NCBI GenBank assembly: GCA_025642065.1
Contig: JAODUP010000456.1
Span: 499,501-563,500, forward strand
From: Paralvinella palmiformis
Taxonomy: Eukaryota; Annelida; Polychaeta; Terebellida; Alvinellidae
Length of the DNA stretch: 64,000 nt
Direction: 5' to 3'
The notes beneath the pieces were generated by a model. The model did not search any database. It saw nothing but the letters and a program-made list of their open reading frames with translations, and was not told the origin of the DNA. Below are positions 48,057 to 60,545 of this stretch, in pieces. The position numbers were made by a program, and so were the translations under genes. The stretch's first letter is position 1, and each line of letters begins with the position of its first letter.

Positions 48057-48151
48057 CTAACTTCAGATATGTCAGTTTTATTAAGAGAATCTAATGACTC
48101 TATAGCTGTCTGTAATGCAGGTATGACAGAAGCGAGGTCAGCCTGACATTC
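48057..48151 (-). CDS. DNAH14: Dynein exon w14 (CC1 end, approach to microtubule-binding domain)
   Basis: 95 nt, phase 0 in and 2 out. It contains CQADLASVIPALQTAIESLD then LNKTDISEVR, the conserved P.L..A...L..L.K.D..E.R run. The following intron is only 85 bp and largely (CA)n. Confidence 0.93.
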
Positions 48152-49519
48152 CTATAATTAAACAAAACACCATCATTATACATAATATTGTAAGATATTA
48201 TCTAAAACTAAGTCAAAATAATATTTATGAACTATATCTGTTTGATATAAAACTAATCTAATCAAATGAGATCACTTGTTTCTGGTAATCTAATAAGACA
48301 CATACCAATAAGACATTGTCTATTTTGTTGTATAATACATCTATGAGTCCATCCTATTTATGCATACATAAAAACAAAGTAGCCGTCTAGCAAATAAGTT
48401 GATTTTTATTATTTGATTCTTGAGAAAATAGTACAAAGAATAAGATCAGTAATTGACTAGAACAGATTTTATCAGGTCCCAATAATTAAATGAAACACAG
48501 GACACATACTAATTAAATACACATGTATGGCTGCATGTCAACAGATCTAATTTCTTTATATTCATCACCATGAGATAATAAGTTAGTTACAATAGTCTTC
48601 CAGAACAAATCTAGTTTCATAATTTCTAGATATTAAAAGACTGGGACTCCTAGATACAACAGAGAGCCGGGTAGATATGTTCAGTTCTGGATCAGTCTAT
48701 TAGGATTTAATTGTCTACTATGTCTTATAGCAGAAGAGGCTAATCAGGTTTTAAAATCCAAAAATAAACATGACCAATCTATAGATGCCAATAAAGAAAT
48801 TTTATTGTGCAGTATTTTCATTTGAAAAGGCAGATGTTAAATAGTCAATTCGATTTACCCATAAAAATAATCTGCCATAGTCCAAAATATTTAAAAATAA
48901 TATGATGTTTTATACTTGAAAATGTGTTATTAGTCATCATGGATAAATAAAAATAGTATCGTACCTATTTAGGAAATTGAAACTGACTGTGAAAATTAAT
49001 TATTTTAAACTAACAAACACGCCTTAAAATTGGACACTAGGAATTGTAACTCTGGCATTTTCTTATTAAAATGGGAGTCATTGTTTATCTACAGAATTGC
49101 ATAAATTATCACAGAAACTAAACAGATGTTAAAAAATTTAAGAGAAAAAATTAAACTCATGATATAACAAAATTAGAAAGTGTATTAACCATAATATCAT
49201 CCATGATTACTTATGGGTCAGGTGACAAGTTCATGATATAACTAAATGAAAATGTTAACAGATATTTAACTAGGTCATGTTCATCTTTCATATTAAGGTT
49301 CCTGTTGTTGTACATTATGAAATATTTCATGTTCTGTATTTAACTGCGTATTATCCTCGTGTTTATCATATTACAGAGATATCAAATATTATCATGTCTT
49401 TTATCCTATGCGTTGTCTATTGATTGTACACAATAAATTGGGTATATTAAGGCGGATCAAACTGACAGAACAGACCAACAACGATAATTAAACCAACATC
49501 AGCACAACATTCTACTAAC
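48152..49519. other. Dynein intron between w13 and w14
   Basis: Unassigned A+T-rich sequence. A weak LINE-like peptide trace at about 49130-49260 is too poor to call. Confidence 0.4.
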
Positions 49520-49645
49520 ATCAGCATAATTCTGGACTATTTGTGTCTCCTTCTTCATGACAATTTCTTCCTTCTCCACGATATCCCGGACTTGATCAAC
49601 AGCTTCCTGATCTTGTTGTAGCTTCTCCAGAAGACGTTCCGTATC
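49520..49645 (-). CDS. DNAH14: Dynein exon w13 (stalk CC1)
   Basis: 42 codons, phase 0/0, highly charged: DTERLLEKLQQDQEAVDQVR and on to IVQNYAD. This is continuous coiled coil of the stalk. Donor GTTAGT. Confidence 0.92.
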
Positions 49646-49804
49646 CTGAGGTAAAAATAGACCAAAACGAAATGGGAAAATAAATAACAGCAGAATTGAC
49701 ATTCAATTTATGGACTTTCATGAAAGAAGATAAAAAAAGATGATTAACAATGTTCATATTATATCTCTATATTTTGTGTATACATTCTACCAATTTCAGC
49801 ATAC

Positions 49805-49843
<39 letters not shown>

Positions 49844-50439
49844 ATACAGAGCTAATTAAGAGAAGTAGACAGTTATGCAATTATAGAATGCAAATAGTTA
49901 ATATTTATTATTTGAATAATTAAAAAATAATCTAAATATTTTCTCTGATATATTCTGCAAAAATATGGCAATGTTATTTATATTATATATGTATTTAACA
50001 TTGGACAAAATCAGGTGAAATAACCAGTCGTTTTAAAACATCACAGATATGACATAACCTTCTTGGAGTTATCCTCATGTTAATTAGTTAGTTTTCTCAC
50101 ATTAGACAGATCAGAATAATTCAGTGAGAGTCAAAACAATAAATATAATTTTAATTTTAATTTTAGTACTCTCACTTTAACAAATAGATTTCACAAATAA
50201 CTGGTACTCAAATGACATATATATTTCTTCAGATATCAATGCTCTAATGTCACACGATGTAAGGTGTTTAAATACCTGGTACTGACAAACATTTTCAGTC
50301 AATAAGTAGTGCTCAACAGATTTTTTTGTGATCATCGTTTATGATAAAGATGGCATTACAGATACGATACAATAATGTATATATAACTGGAAGATAACGG
50401 ATTATCAATTGGATTATGATATATCAAACTATTTCAAAC

Positions 50440-50548
50440 CTTAGCTTTCTCCTCTATTTTGGGGCCCAAGTTAACGAGTTCTTCCTGCATTGTACCAACA
50501 AGAGAGTTAGCCTCAGAAAGGCGTGATAACCCTACTAGTAGCCTCTCT
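50440..50548 (-). CDS. DNAH14: Dynein exon w12 (stalk CC1)
   Basis: One base plus 36 codons. It reads ERLLVGLSRLSEANSLVGTM and then ELVNLGPKIEEKAK, the first stalk coiled-coil helix (L..GL..L.EA..LV..M pattern). Acceptor TTTTACAG, donor GTTTGA. Confidence 0.92.
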
Positions 50549-51399
50549 CTGTAAAAAAGGATAACAACGGACTCGTTAGATATAATATTACAAAAAGCCT
50601 TTTTTTAATGATATAAACAACAATGTTATAAGCTATAGATTCATATTATATATTGTTATGTATATACCATGAGGCTAACCAACAAGCAATAAGATGAAAA
50701 ATATGATATCAGACTTGCAAGCGACTATACGAGGAGGCAAATAATTATATATTTAGCTGTCTATGCCCGCCTTCTATGTGTGCTGATCCAATTGTTAATT
50801 AGTGTAATATAGTGTAATATATAATATAATAAGTGAGCTTCACTTAATTAAGACATTGTAATTAAGCATTTTTAGGAAAATAATCTAGACATCTATTGAA
50901 ACTATTTTTGGTGATCGGAAGAGCTGGATAGTCAGATACACTACGAGCCAATTATTATAAATTGCAGAGGGAGGAATAAGGAAGAGCAGGCTGTTCTGCT
51001 ATTGAATTGCACCCTCATTTCCAGATTTGATTGTATTAGTTTTGTTTGCATCGACTGTTGGCGCTTACTTCTAAATGATGAAGCCTGCAAAACTAAAAGG
51101 TGTAATCAGTACTCTTGGAACACACAAATTGCAGTAACGCAACATAATTAAAACATAAAAATGGAATATATATTGGCATCTTGTTTGAAGATGTTTGTCT
51201 GACGCATGTGGGCCACAAATCCACAATGCTAACAACACTGCACCACCGTACTAGGACTTGTGCCGATGAGATGAGGCCACTAAGTGAATCCCGGCAAGAC
51301 CCGTAGACAGCAATGATGAAACCAATTTTGAAGGTTTTCAACAAAGCAGGGGACATGCTCCATCACTTAATCAACACATAACACAGTATAGTCATTTTT

Positions 51400-51501
51400 G
51401 AGACTGGCCGAAAAAAATATTGGTATTTGATTTGATATTCGATTTGTATTCAAATGTTTTTGAATATTCAATTTGATATTCGAATCAAATGAAATTCCAG
51501 A

Positions 51502-51556
<55 letters not shown>

Positions 51557-52620
51557 CTGGTTCAGAGCATCAAGACCATACATCCATAAATCTACACAGA
51601 CTTAAACCTAAATATACATCAAAGTAAACATACCTGAAACTAAGCATTCATGAACTTAACATGCAATGTAATCGATTACATTATAAATGTAATCATAATC
51701 AGCAATTACTTTGATGATTACCAAATTATATTATTCCATAGATATGGCTTCATATGTAAGCCAAAAGATAACAATAGAACTGATTTACCCATTGACAGAC
51801 TGCTGTCATATTTATACACATGATGATTTGTCAGTTTATTGGTTCTATGAACATGAAAGAAAATTGTGTTGAAACACTGCTTCAGATGTTGCCGCTATTA
51901 TTAGTCATATAAACTGGCATTTCAGATTAATTTGTGTTGTATTAATATGGTTAATCCCCAGCTAGTCACAAAGCCAGCAATCATGCATGGCTTCTTTGTG
52001 ACACCGTCGCTTTAACTAATAAAACGATCCTGATTGGCCAACAGTCGGATGACAAGCAGCCAATTAAATTAACACATGGATTAGCGCACATAAACAAGGC
52101 TTAGCTGTCTATAGTCACACCACACATGATGCATTTCGCTACTCAATATATAATTCCCAAATATTCATACACTTCCAACTTTGTTTACATGTACAATAAT
52201 GGAATATTAGTACTTTAATGTCCTTGTGAAAATTAGATGTTTATCTATATCTTAAATCAGTCAAGCCGTGATATTGTTGTCAAGGCAACCAAACACCACT
52301 AGTTCATATGTAAATAGACATTTGGTGGTTTAATTAGTGGGTACAATGGCATCAGTCTTTAGTACATCTTCATTTCTGGTTCTGATAAAGTAACATGTAA
52401 ATATTGTAACATGTTTACATTGGTATTATACATGTAACTGAGTGACTATTGATGAAGAATCGCATACACGTTTTTATTATATACATAGTAATCATGATGG
52501 TAATCATGATTACTATACAATGTAATCATAATTGTAATAAATTACAATAAGAATGAATGTATTAGTAATCATAATATTCTCAAGTAAACATAATCATAAT
52601 CAATTACTTTGGTCCTGTAA
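51400..52620. other. Intron with AT-rich inverted repeats and (AT)n
   Basis: GATATTCGA/GAATATTC repeats at 51425-51490 and (AT)n at 51506-51553. GTAATCATAATCA..ATTACTTTG occurs near 51690 and, inverted, near 52590-52610, which may mark a degenerate TIR element. No gene recognised. Confidence 0.4.
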
Positions 52621-52633
52621 TCACCCCTTACCC

Positions 52634-52908
<275 letters not shown>

Positions 52909-52925
52909 CAAAAAATACATCAAAC

Positions 52926-53107
52926 CTGTTATTCATAAATTCGTCTTTTTTATCAGTAAGCATCCGTGAATATATCCTTATTAGTTCCATGTAGCTACTT
53001 GGAGTTATGTAGTAATGTCTGCGCAGTTCTTCATAAAACTGTTTTGTTGCCTGATATATTGAGCTGTGAATGTCAACACAGACATGAGCCACCTTCAACT
53101 TGAGCTC
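52926..53107 (-). CDS. DNAH14: Dynein exon w11 (AAA4 end, base of stalk)
   Basis: 182 nt, phase 0 in and 2 out. [13 protein letters not shown] is the standard junction where the stalk helix CC1 begins. The donor GTTTGA is followed within 20 bp by a (CA)n tract of about 100 bp that opens a roughly 270-bp microsatellite block. Confidence 0.93.
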
Positions 53108-53158
53108 CTACAAGAGAAGAAATACATGCTTAATAAAACTATTAAAGCTATTTTATTA

Positions 53159-53159
<1 letters not shown>

Positions 53160-53191
<32 letters not shown>

Positions 53192-53224
53192 ATATATATA
53201 TTATATATATATATATATAATAAG

Positions 53225-53257
<33 letters not shown>

Positions 53258-53258
53258 C
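53160..53258 (+). repeat. (CA)n(TA)n(GA)n microsatellite
   Basis: Three adjacent dinucleotide blocks in the w10-w11 intron. Confidence 0.95.
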
Positions 53259-53300
53259 TAAACATAAGCTATATTCAATGATTCATTAATCAGTCCTTAC

Positions 53301-53504
53301 CTCAATATTATATTTGTCTTCCGCTACAAACTCCACATTATGGAAGTACATATTAGCAACAGCTAGCATGGCTTGTTTGTCCCACTCAGCATACCAATCT
53401 ATAGTACAGCAGTTAATCAAAGATGGATTCATCCGACAACGTTGACGAAACTTGGTACCAGCTGGGCTCATTGCTAATACAATGTGTAAGTTTTTCTTCA
53501 CTCG
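53301..53504 (-). CDS. DNAH14: Dynein exon w10 (AAA4 sensor)
   Basis: 68 codons, phase 0/0. It contains LHIVLAMSPAGTKFRQRCRM and INCCTIDWY, hallmark AAA4 residues. The DWY (rather than DWF) fits the DNAH14 type from memory. Donor GTAAGG. Confidence 0.95.
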
Positions 53505-53670
53505 CTAAATATGAAGAAAATTGTCAAGTAATAAACTATATTTTGATATGGGATAATTATTTGGTCAATTATAAATAATTGTAAATAAAAATCTGATTTA
53601 GCATCCAATTGTGTAAACTGATTTATAGATAGGTCTGTTGATATGCATATAAAATAGTAATTGTAGTAAC

Positions 53671-53832
53671 CTCAACAAAGAACTGGTAGACATCTTGTCT
53701 AGTATCTGGAATGGATGATTGGGCTGCAGCACTCTTTAGATCCATGGCAATGCCATCCATCTCCTCATTGTCAAAGAGATCTGGAACTTCTCCAGAATTC
53801 AGCATGCTGTTGATATCCTCCAGAAAGCTTTC
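53671..53832 (-). CDS. DNAH14: Dynein exon w9 (AAA4)
   Basis: 54 codons, phase 0/0. SFLEDINSMLNSGEVPDLF is the conserved AAA4 block after Walker B. The exon ends DVYQFFVE. Acceptor TATCAG, donor GTTACT. Confidence 0.94.
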
Positions 53833-55044
53833 CTGATAAAACATATCGAACACAGTCCTGATTAATAATTGATGAATAATTTATTTTATAAAAGTCTTTG
53901 AAACAAAATGTGTTTTCATCAGAAATCATAAAGTTTAAAGTACTGTTAAAATGCACCCCCAATACCCACTCTTACCTATAATGACCATAAATTCTCATTC
54001 ATGGAATAATGCGAATGAAATTAATATTTTAATTTATTTATCCATTTATTTCATAAAAAGTTGTTCAAATGTATTTTGTTTGAGATTACCTTTAGGCAGG
54101 ACATGTGTGAAATAGTTCTGCACAAGTTATCAAATTTCTTCTAATATCAATTATAGCAAAATTTAAACTCCCCCCCCCAAAAAAAAAACCTAAAAAAAAT
54201 AGACTTGAAAGAGGTTTATGGTAAACTGGAACTTTTTACATCAACAAAAAATGTCAGTAATGTTATAACACATCTATAAATGAATGATAGAACTTGATTT
54301 ACAAAACATTATTTACATACAATATTTGTTAAAGAATTGGCAAGACTTTATCGCAGGACATTAGAAACAACACTCAACTCTATAAGCCAATGTAAACAAC
54401 TCAAGTTGAATAAAACCACATATAAAATATTGTTATTAGCGTTTGTTATCTTGTATCGATTAAACAATGTGATTTCTAAATGTCAACACATTAGACTACG
54501 GCATAGACTGGCCAACCCCATGAACACTGTGGTGACTATCACAGCTCAATTGGGCTAAAGTGGGCCTAAATTGCATTATAATTTTTGGAGTGAGACGGGT
54601 CTGATATTTATTCTACGGTGTGTTGGTGGGTCCCCATATGACTTTTTATATGTTATGACATAGGGTCACTGTTATCATATTGCAATGTAGATATACATAC
54701 ATGCATGCTTGCTTAATGTAACCAACTAGCTTTAAAAATGCTTATTTCATCAAATGATGATAAAACGACCACATTAAGCTCACCTGTAAACATTTATTAT
54801 CAGTAATCCTTTGTTTTATAACAATAAAAGGTTCTCCATAATTAACATAATGACACAACTGACAGTAGTTTAGAGTGACAGTTCATATTGATGCTTCTTG
54901 TCATCATTCATCATTAAATATGTATCTTATGACAATATATTATTTTAGGTGATTTTAATTAAAGTTTCTGTCATTGTAGCATTTATTATGTGAATACTGT
55001 AGTTCACTGATGAGGCTGTTGTATTCTGTTATTCAACATAGTAC

Positions 55045-55435
55045 CAATATGTGATGTCTATAGCATTCCACAATATGTGATGTATACAGTCAATAGCAGT
55101 CCACAATATGTGATGTCTATAGCATTCCACAATATGTGATGTCTATAGCATTCCACAATATGTGATGTCTATAGTATTCCACAATATATGATGTCTATAA
55201 TGTTCTACAATATGTGATGTCTATAGCACTCCACAATATGTGTTGTCTATAGCATTCCACAATATGTGATGTCTATAATGTTCTACAATATGTGATGTCT
55301 ATAGCACTCCACAATATGTGTATGTCTATAGCATTCCACAATATGTGATGTCTATAGCATTCCACAATATGTGATGTCTATAGCATTCCACAATATGTGT
55401 TGTGTATAGATGTCTATAGTTATATATGTTCCACA
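55045..55435 (+). repeat. 26-bp minisatellite
   Basis: About 14 units of CCACAATATGTGATGTCTAT AGCATT, with variants; it ends about 30 bp before the LINE fragment. Confidence 0.93.
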
Positions 55436-55464
55436 ATAGAGGAACGTTATAGGAAGCCCCATAA

Positions 55465-56021
55465 CTATTGTTAGATGTAATATATCTTGACTTCATGAAA
55501 GCATTTAATATGTTTCCACATAAATGGCTCATTAGCAAACTTAGATCATATTATATGTCTGGAAAGATAGTCAGACGGGTAACATCATTTCTGTTAAATA
55601 GAAAACAGCGAGTGTCAGTTAAAGGACAGTTTTCAGCATGGACCGATGTCCTTAGTGGGATCCCCCAAGGGAGTGTTCTAGGACCAATTTTATTTGTCCT
55701 GTACATAAATGATCTCCCTGACAACACGATCTCCGAAGTATTTATGTTTGCAGACGACACAAAGGTGTTTTGAGAAATAAGATCAAATGAGGATATACAA
55801 ACTCTACAAAAGGATCTAAAAAATTTACAAGGGTGGTCAAATAAATGGCTTTTGCGATTCCACCCAGACAAATGCAAGGTGATGACCATCTCAAGAAAGA
55901 AGAAACGAGACCAAAAAAATATACCACGAGAAAACATGTTGGGAATAATACATACACAGATCACATACTAGATCAAGTAGAAAAAGAAAAAGACTTGGCA
56001 GTCACAGTGGACAAATTCTAA
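55465..56021 (+). mobile_element. Non-LTR retrotransposon reverse transcriptase fragment (CR1/jockey-like)
   Basis: The frame reads LDVIYLDFMKAFNMFPHKWL, then SGIPQGSVLGPILFVLYIND and FADDTKVF. These are reverse transcriptase motifs with the FADD catalytic site, then WSNKWLLRFHPDKCKVM after an in-frame stop. It is truncated at both sides and ends about 30 bp from the donor of dynein exon w8. Plus strand, so antisense to the dynein gene. Confidence 0.88.
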
Positions 56022-56049
56022 TCAAACCGACTCTATTATTTCTCATCAC

Positions 56050-56247
56050 CTTCACAATATCTCCATCCGTCAACAAGAAGACCGTGTTTTGACCTTTGAC
56101 ACCAGCCAAGATGCAGACTTTCTTGATATCATCACGGAAGTCCTGAAGTCCATACAAACGTGTCAGGGTTATCCTGAACAGGTTACAGTTAGCCACATAG
56201 GCAGCTAGTTGTACTGTAGTTGTTTTTCCTGTACCATCCAAGCCAAC
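56050..56247 (-). CDS. DNAH14: Dynein exon w8 (AAA4 Walker A and B)
   Basis: 66 codons, phase 0/0. The Walker A reads VGLDGTGKTTTVQLAA, an intact GxxGxGKT; most axonemal chains have GVGGSGKQSL or GVGGSGRQSL here. The Walker B region TVFLLTDGDIVK follows. Donor GTGATG is weak but fits the frame of the next exon. A LINE fragment lies about 30 bp downstream in the intron. Confidence 0.93.
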
Positions 56248-56448
56248 CTAAAATTGTATATTAAGACGAAACGTGAAACACATAAATATTTGACTGGCAT
56301 TAGCACTAATAATACTACAAAAAGCGTCCTTAAATTACACAAAACATGACTGTATTAAAACAGATGTCAAGGAAAACGTAAATTCACATTTTAAATATAT
56401 TTAGACATTCTCATTCTTTAGTAAGATCTTTTGAAGACAACTACTAAC

Positions 56449-56538
56449 CAATAACATGTGACCTCCTGGTTGTCTGAAGATACGAGCTGCCCTCAAAATA
56501 TGTTCTACAGCATCTCTAAATAACACCAGTTGCATAAC
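56449..56538 (-). CDS. DNAH14: Dynein exon w7 (strand leading into the AAA4 P-loop)
   Basis: 30 codons, phase 0/0, ending FRQPGGHMLL. This is the GGH.LLV strand before the AAA4 Walker A, which is completed by the next exon. Donor GTTAGT. Confidence 0.92.
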
Positions 56539-56551
56539 CTGAAGTTATAAT

Positions 56552-56611
<60 letters not shown>

Positions 56612-56626
56612 GCCACACACACTACC

Positions 56627-56850
56627 AGCCATTATACACACTGGATTTCCAATCGCCTCATATAAGCCGTCAGACCTTGGACCCCGATTTGTGGACGGAT
56701 TCAAGGATGGTGCAAAACGAGGTGAATACATATACTCCCTATTATCGCACATCCCGACAGTGCTCTGTCTCGCTTCACAGTGCACCTTTAACATGGCTGA
56801 CAGGTTTTGGACCCTAACGACTGTATTATAATGGGGGTCTACTGTATTTA
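56627..56850. mobile_element. Fragment with Tigger-like terminal sequence
   Basis: The right border reads TTATAATGGGGGTCTACTGT; its inverse (ACAGTAGACCCCC) resembles ends of pogo/Tigger-type elements from memory. No matching left end was found. Confidence 0.35.
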
Positions 56851-56851
56851 T

Positions 56852-56897
<46 letters not shown>

Positions 56898-56910
56898 TAT
56901 ATACACACAC

Positions 56911-57078
56911 CTGGGTATTTCCCACATTCTGCCTCATATAGAGCTCCTCTAAGACCTGAGTAAGTTTGACACGGTCATTAATCGGTTTGTAGAGACGACG
57001 TCGTGAAGACTCAGTCATGTCAAGAAAATCAGCGAACAACACGGGTTCATCTTGAAGCTGCTTTGGTGTCCATTTTAC
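56911..57078 (-). CDS. DNAH14: Dynein exon w6 (AAA4 N-terminal part)
   Basis: 56 codons, phase 0/0, from VKWTPKQLQDEP to MRQNVGNTQ. It includes a F.DF segment typical of the start of AAA4. The donor GTGTGTG merges with a (GT)n/(TA)n microsatellite. Confidence 0.9.
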
Positions 57079-57476
57079 CTAATACAAGAAACAACATCTA
57101 ACTGTTAATTGGATGTCTAATAAAAAAAGCAATCTGATATTACGCCCATCTATTAAGATATTATAACAACAAATATTAAAATGTTGTCATACCAGAATAC
57201 ATCATGTTAACAATTATATAATTATGATAGAATACTTAGAAAACTTCACTGATATTTTAACTGTGTATTACTCATAATTTATGATATAAATATTAACATA
57301 TTGTTACACAATACAGTATACTTCAATTCATTAGTTCTGTATGTTTGCGGACAGTAATATCTGCCTTAACTGACCACCATGTTTAAGAACCACCTGGTGT
57401 GGTTCAAACAGAGTGATCTGGTAGAGTAGGTTTGGCTGTACGTGTAATAGAAACTTGAAACAAGTTGATTATTTAC

Positions 57477-57647
57477 CTTGAAGTAGTCGTGTAAACTGTC
57501 AGCTAACATTTGATAAAAGAGTTCTCTATCATCCTCACAGACTAGTCTGTCCTGGAACACTCTGGATGCTTCGTGAGCGAATAATTGAGCACAATTATCA
57601 CTGTTAACAATAACTGACTCATCAGCCTGAAGTAGACCACTAACTAC
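57477..57647 (-). CDS. DNAH14: Dynein exon w5 (AAA3-AAA4 linker)
   Basis: 57 codons, phase 0/0. It contains QLFAHEASRVFQDRLVCEDD, matching the conserved HE..RVF.DRL block between AAA3 and AAA4. Acceptor TATTAG, donor GTAAAT. Confidence 0.93.
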
Positions 57648-58042
57648 CTAATAAACAAATAAAAACATAACTTTATATAATATAGATTTTAACGTAAACT
57701 ATACTATCAACAATTGGTGCGATTTAATTAAATGACAGATGAACGAGTGAATGTAAAATAGTTTTTTGAAGAGTTATGACAGTAACATACATACTCAATA
57801 ATAACATATCATAATCAGTATAATAACATAGATACTCAATAATACTATACATAATTAATAATAACATCACTAAAATAATAGAATTGGCTCAGTTCAGATT
57901 TATTTATATAAAAACAAGACATTCTAAATTTAAATAATGAAACTCAACAAATCAATAGTTCCTCAATTCAGAAGTTAATGAAGATGGCAAACAAAACAGA
58001 TACAAACAATAAATGAGTTATCTAAGTCAGCTATCACATTAC

Positions 58043-58262
58043 CTGTGACAGGTCTCTGACATTAAAGGTGTAATGTATCTTAGCTGGAGTAGGCTTCATG
58101 GCAGCGAGCATCCTATAATATATAGCTATGGAAGCGGACACGAGGGAGAACATACACTGTCGGACTTCTGGTGTAAAATCACCTTCTTGGAAGAATCGTC
58201 CGAGTTGTACTTGATAGATATGTTGTAAGGAACGGGTTGATGGTTGGGGTAAGGATAGGATG
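58043..58262 (-). CDS. DNAH14: Dynein exon w4 (AAA3 C-terminal subdomain)
   Basis: One base completing a Cys codon plus 73 codons. It begins ILSLPQPSTRSLQHIYQ and ends KIHYTFNVRDLSQ, the helical lid of AAA3. Donor GTAATG. Confidence 0.93.
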
Positions 58263-58599
58263 CTGAATAAAAGAGAAAACTGGTATAATTAGAAACACGG
58301 AGTATTGTAATGAGATTGCAAATGAAAAGATAGTCCGATGTCACTGTTAGTTATTGCTTATGGCTGAATCTATTATGTCGTTTTTGTCCTGTACTGTACT
58401 GGCAAGAACACAGACCAATCGTGCTCATTAAAATTTTTGCAGTTATACGTATTTGTTCAGGGACCAACAGGAAGACAGCCTAGGCTATGTTGATCCCTCA
58501 ATTTCCTGATAAATTGTTACCTTTAGGAAATTTTATATTGTCTATGAGCAAAATGTTTGTAAATGGAAATTGTGAAATAAACAAACTATTGTATAAACT

Positions 58600-58760
58600 T
58601 CCGTATAAATGCACTCACTTTTGGACCAATAATCCCCCTTGGAGTCGAACCCATGTATAAGAAGCACTACTATCAGCAATATTTATTCAAAACCAAAAAA
58701 TTCATCATCATCACTCTCTTCACTGAACATCTGTTGTATCAGTTCATGTGTATTTTATTT
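58600..58760 (-). mobile_element. Pogo-like transposase C-terminus remnant D
   Basis: The minus strand reads FSEESDDDEFFGFE-stop, the same acidic-aromatic C-terminal pattern as remnants A-C. It is followed by CTTATACATGGGTTCGA and GCATTTATACGGAAG, a diverged form of the TIR. Confidence 0.5.
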
Positions 58761-59344
58761 TAGACAGTTGAGTGGTTTAAGAGGAGCAACATGCAAGTGT
58801 TTTTTTTAGAACAGCTTTACTAATTTTTCAAGCGTGACCATCTTAAAGCAGCATCTATCTTTTAGTTGATTGGGTGTTGGAGAGCCTGTTAGGTATCGTT
58901 AAATACACAGGGTTTGTTATGCCAACAACAGGAGTTTTTCAATTATCGTAAAGGAGAGCAGGAGACAGCCATTATATGTTCAGGTTTCTATTAGACTCTA
59001 TATTTTTAAACAGATATCATATAATCAATGGTTTGTGTTTTAACACCTAGTTATGTTGATCTAGTACCATTAATTATAAATATTGTTAGGTAATAGTATT
59101 ACCATGTAGCCCAGAGCTGAGCCACCAATTTTAGTAGAGTTCTGAAATGTTTAAACCAGTTGAATTACATTTTATTTACATGAGAAATTATTGTTAATTT
59201 TTATGAATTTATGATAATATATAAACAATGAAAGTAATGAATATGGAGTTTATCATTTAATGAAGTGTGCAAATTTTCAGTGAATCATCCCATAATTATT
59301 TTAACATTCTTGGATTATTTTATTTTTGTCAGTTGTATTATTTC

Positions 59345-60545
59345 CCTATTCATGAACAGTTCATCAATTGTTTATGAACACTGAGAGAATCAGCTCATGA
59401 ACAGTGGCTCTATTGTCTATGAAATGCATTAATTGTTCATGAACTATTCATATGTAGTATTCATGAAATGATCATATACACTTCATGAGTATTGTTACTA
59501 CAATTGCTACACTCCAAACATACCTGACAGATGTCCAAAGCTGGATGACAACAAATAAACTAAAATTTAAACCCGTATAAAACAGAATTCATCTTGCTTG
59601 GTAACAAATCACAGCGAGAAAAGTTGGCTGTTTTCCCCCTGTTGATATATTAGATAGTGTTATTAGTCCTTATGGACAAAGCTCATAATTTAGGTGTTAT
59701 TTTTTATTCTGATTTTTCCTTCTCGGATCACGTTGCATCGGTGAGTAGGCCTTGTTTTGTCGGTCTTCGCGACCTCAGAAGAATCAGGCATCATCTCACC
59801 GAAAACACAGCAGTCACCATCGCAAATGCTTTAGTCAGCAGCAAGATTTCATTCCTTATCCGGTCACAATCTTAAAAACTACAATGTGTAAAAAATTCCT
59901 TGGCCCGCGTTCTCTAAGTTCTCCGATATTACTCCTGTTCTTAGATCTCTACATTGGCTGGCCGTGAGGCATCATATATACATTTCAAAACAGCATCTGT
60001 TATTTACACATTTCTACACACTCGTGTCCGTGCATACTTCAGTCCTCATTTGACACGCTACATCTGGCAAGTCTACACAAGGTGCAGCAGCTCTGACAAC
60101 CTGTACCTTCTTGTTCCTGTGTACAAACCTAGCGTAAATAAGTCAAAAGTACACTTTCACAACTGTCTCAACTACGATGGTCCTTTATTGTGGAATTCTC
60201 TACCTCACAAAGTTCGTTCTGCTCCAACAGTATCATGTATCAGACAAAGGCTAAAGACACATCTTTTTCAGGATGCATATCCACCTTAACCTTCTCTACC
60301 CGACCAATTTGTTCCCTTGATCACAAACTTTTTCCATCCAAGGAATATGGCATAGGTATCTCATCTGGTTTTATTGCACCATAGAATTTGTTTAACCAAC
60401 AATAAGCACAATAAAAGTTTAAATTGAATTGAGTTCATGAACTGTTCATGTGTATTTAGTTCATGAACTGTTCATGTGTTGTTCATGAACTCTATGCTAT
60501 GAATTGTTCAAGCACTACTGGTATTCATGAATAGTTCATGATATT
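59345..60545 (+). repeat. TTCATGAA-rich short palindromic repeats, split by a LINE
   Basis: Many copies of TTCATGAACTGTTCATG-like sequence at 59345-59480 and 60430-60545, on both sides of the LINE at 59500-60425. Confidence 0.7.
59500..60425 (+). mobile_element. Non-LTR retrotransposon 3' portion, frameshifted
   Basis: Peptide traces in shifting frames: SWMTTNKLKF, NLGVIFYSDFSFSDHVASVS, then RRIRHHLTENTAVTIANALV and PLLWNSLPHKVRSAPTVS ending LKTHLFQDAYPP-stop at 60289. These are the post-reverse-transcriptase blocks of CR1/jockey-type LINEs. The 3' tail is AATAAAAGTTTAAATTGAAT TGAG. Confidence 0.85.

Noticed and set aside
51093..51356. 87-aa minus-strand frame
   Set aside because: No recognisable motif; not in phase with any dynein exon.
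54337..54558. 73-aa plus-strand frame
   Set aside because: No recognisable motif; probably a decayed repeat in an intron.
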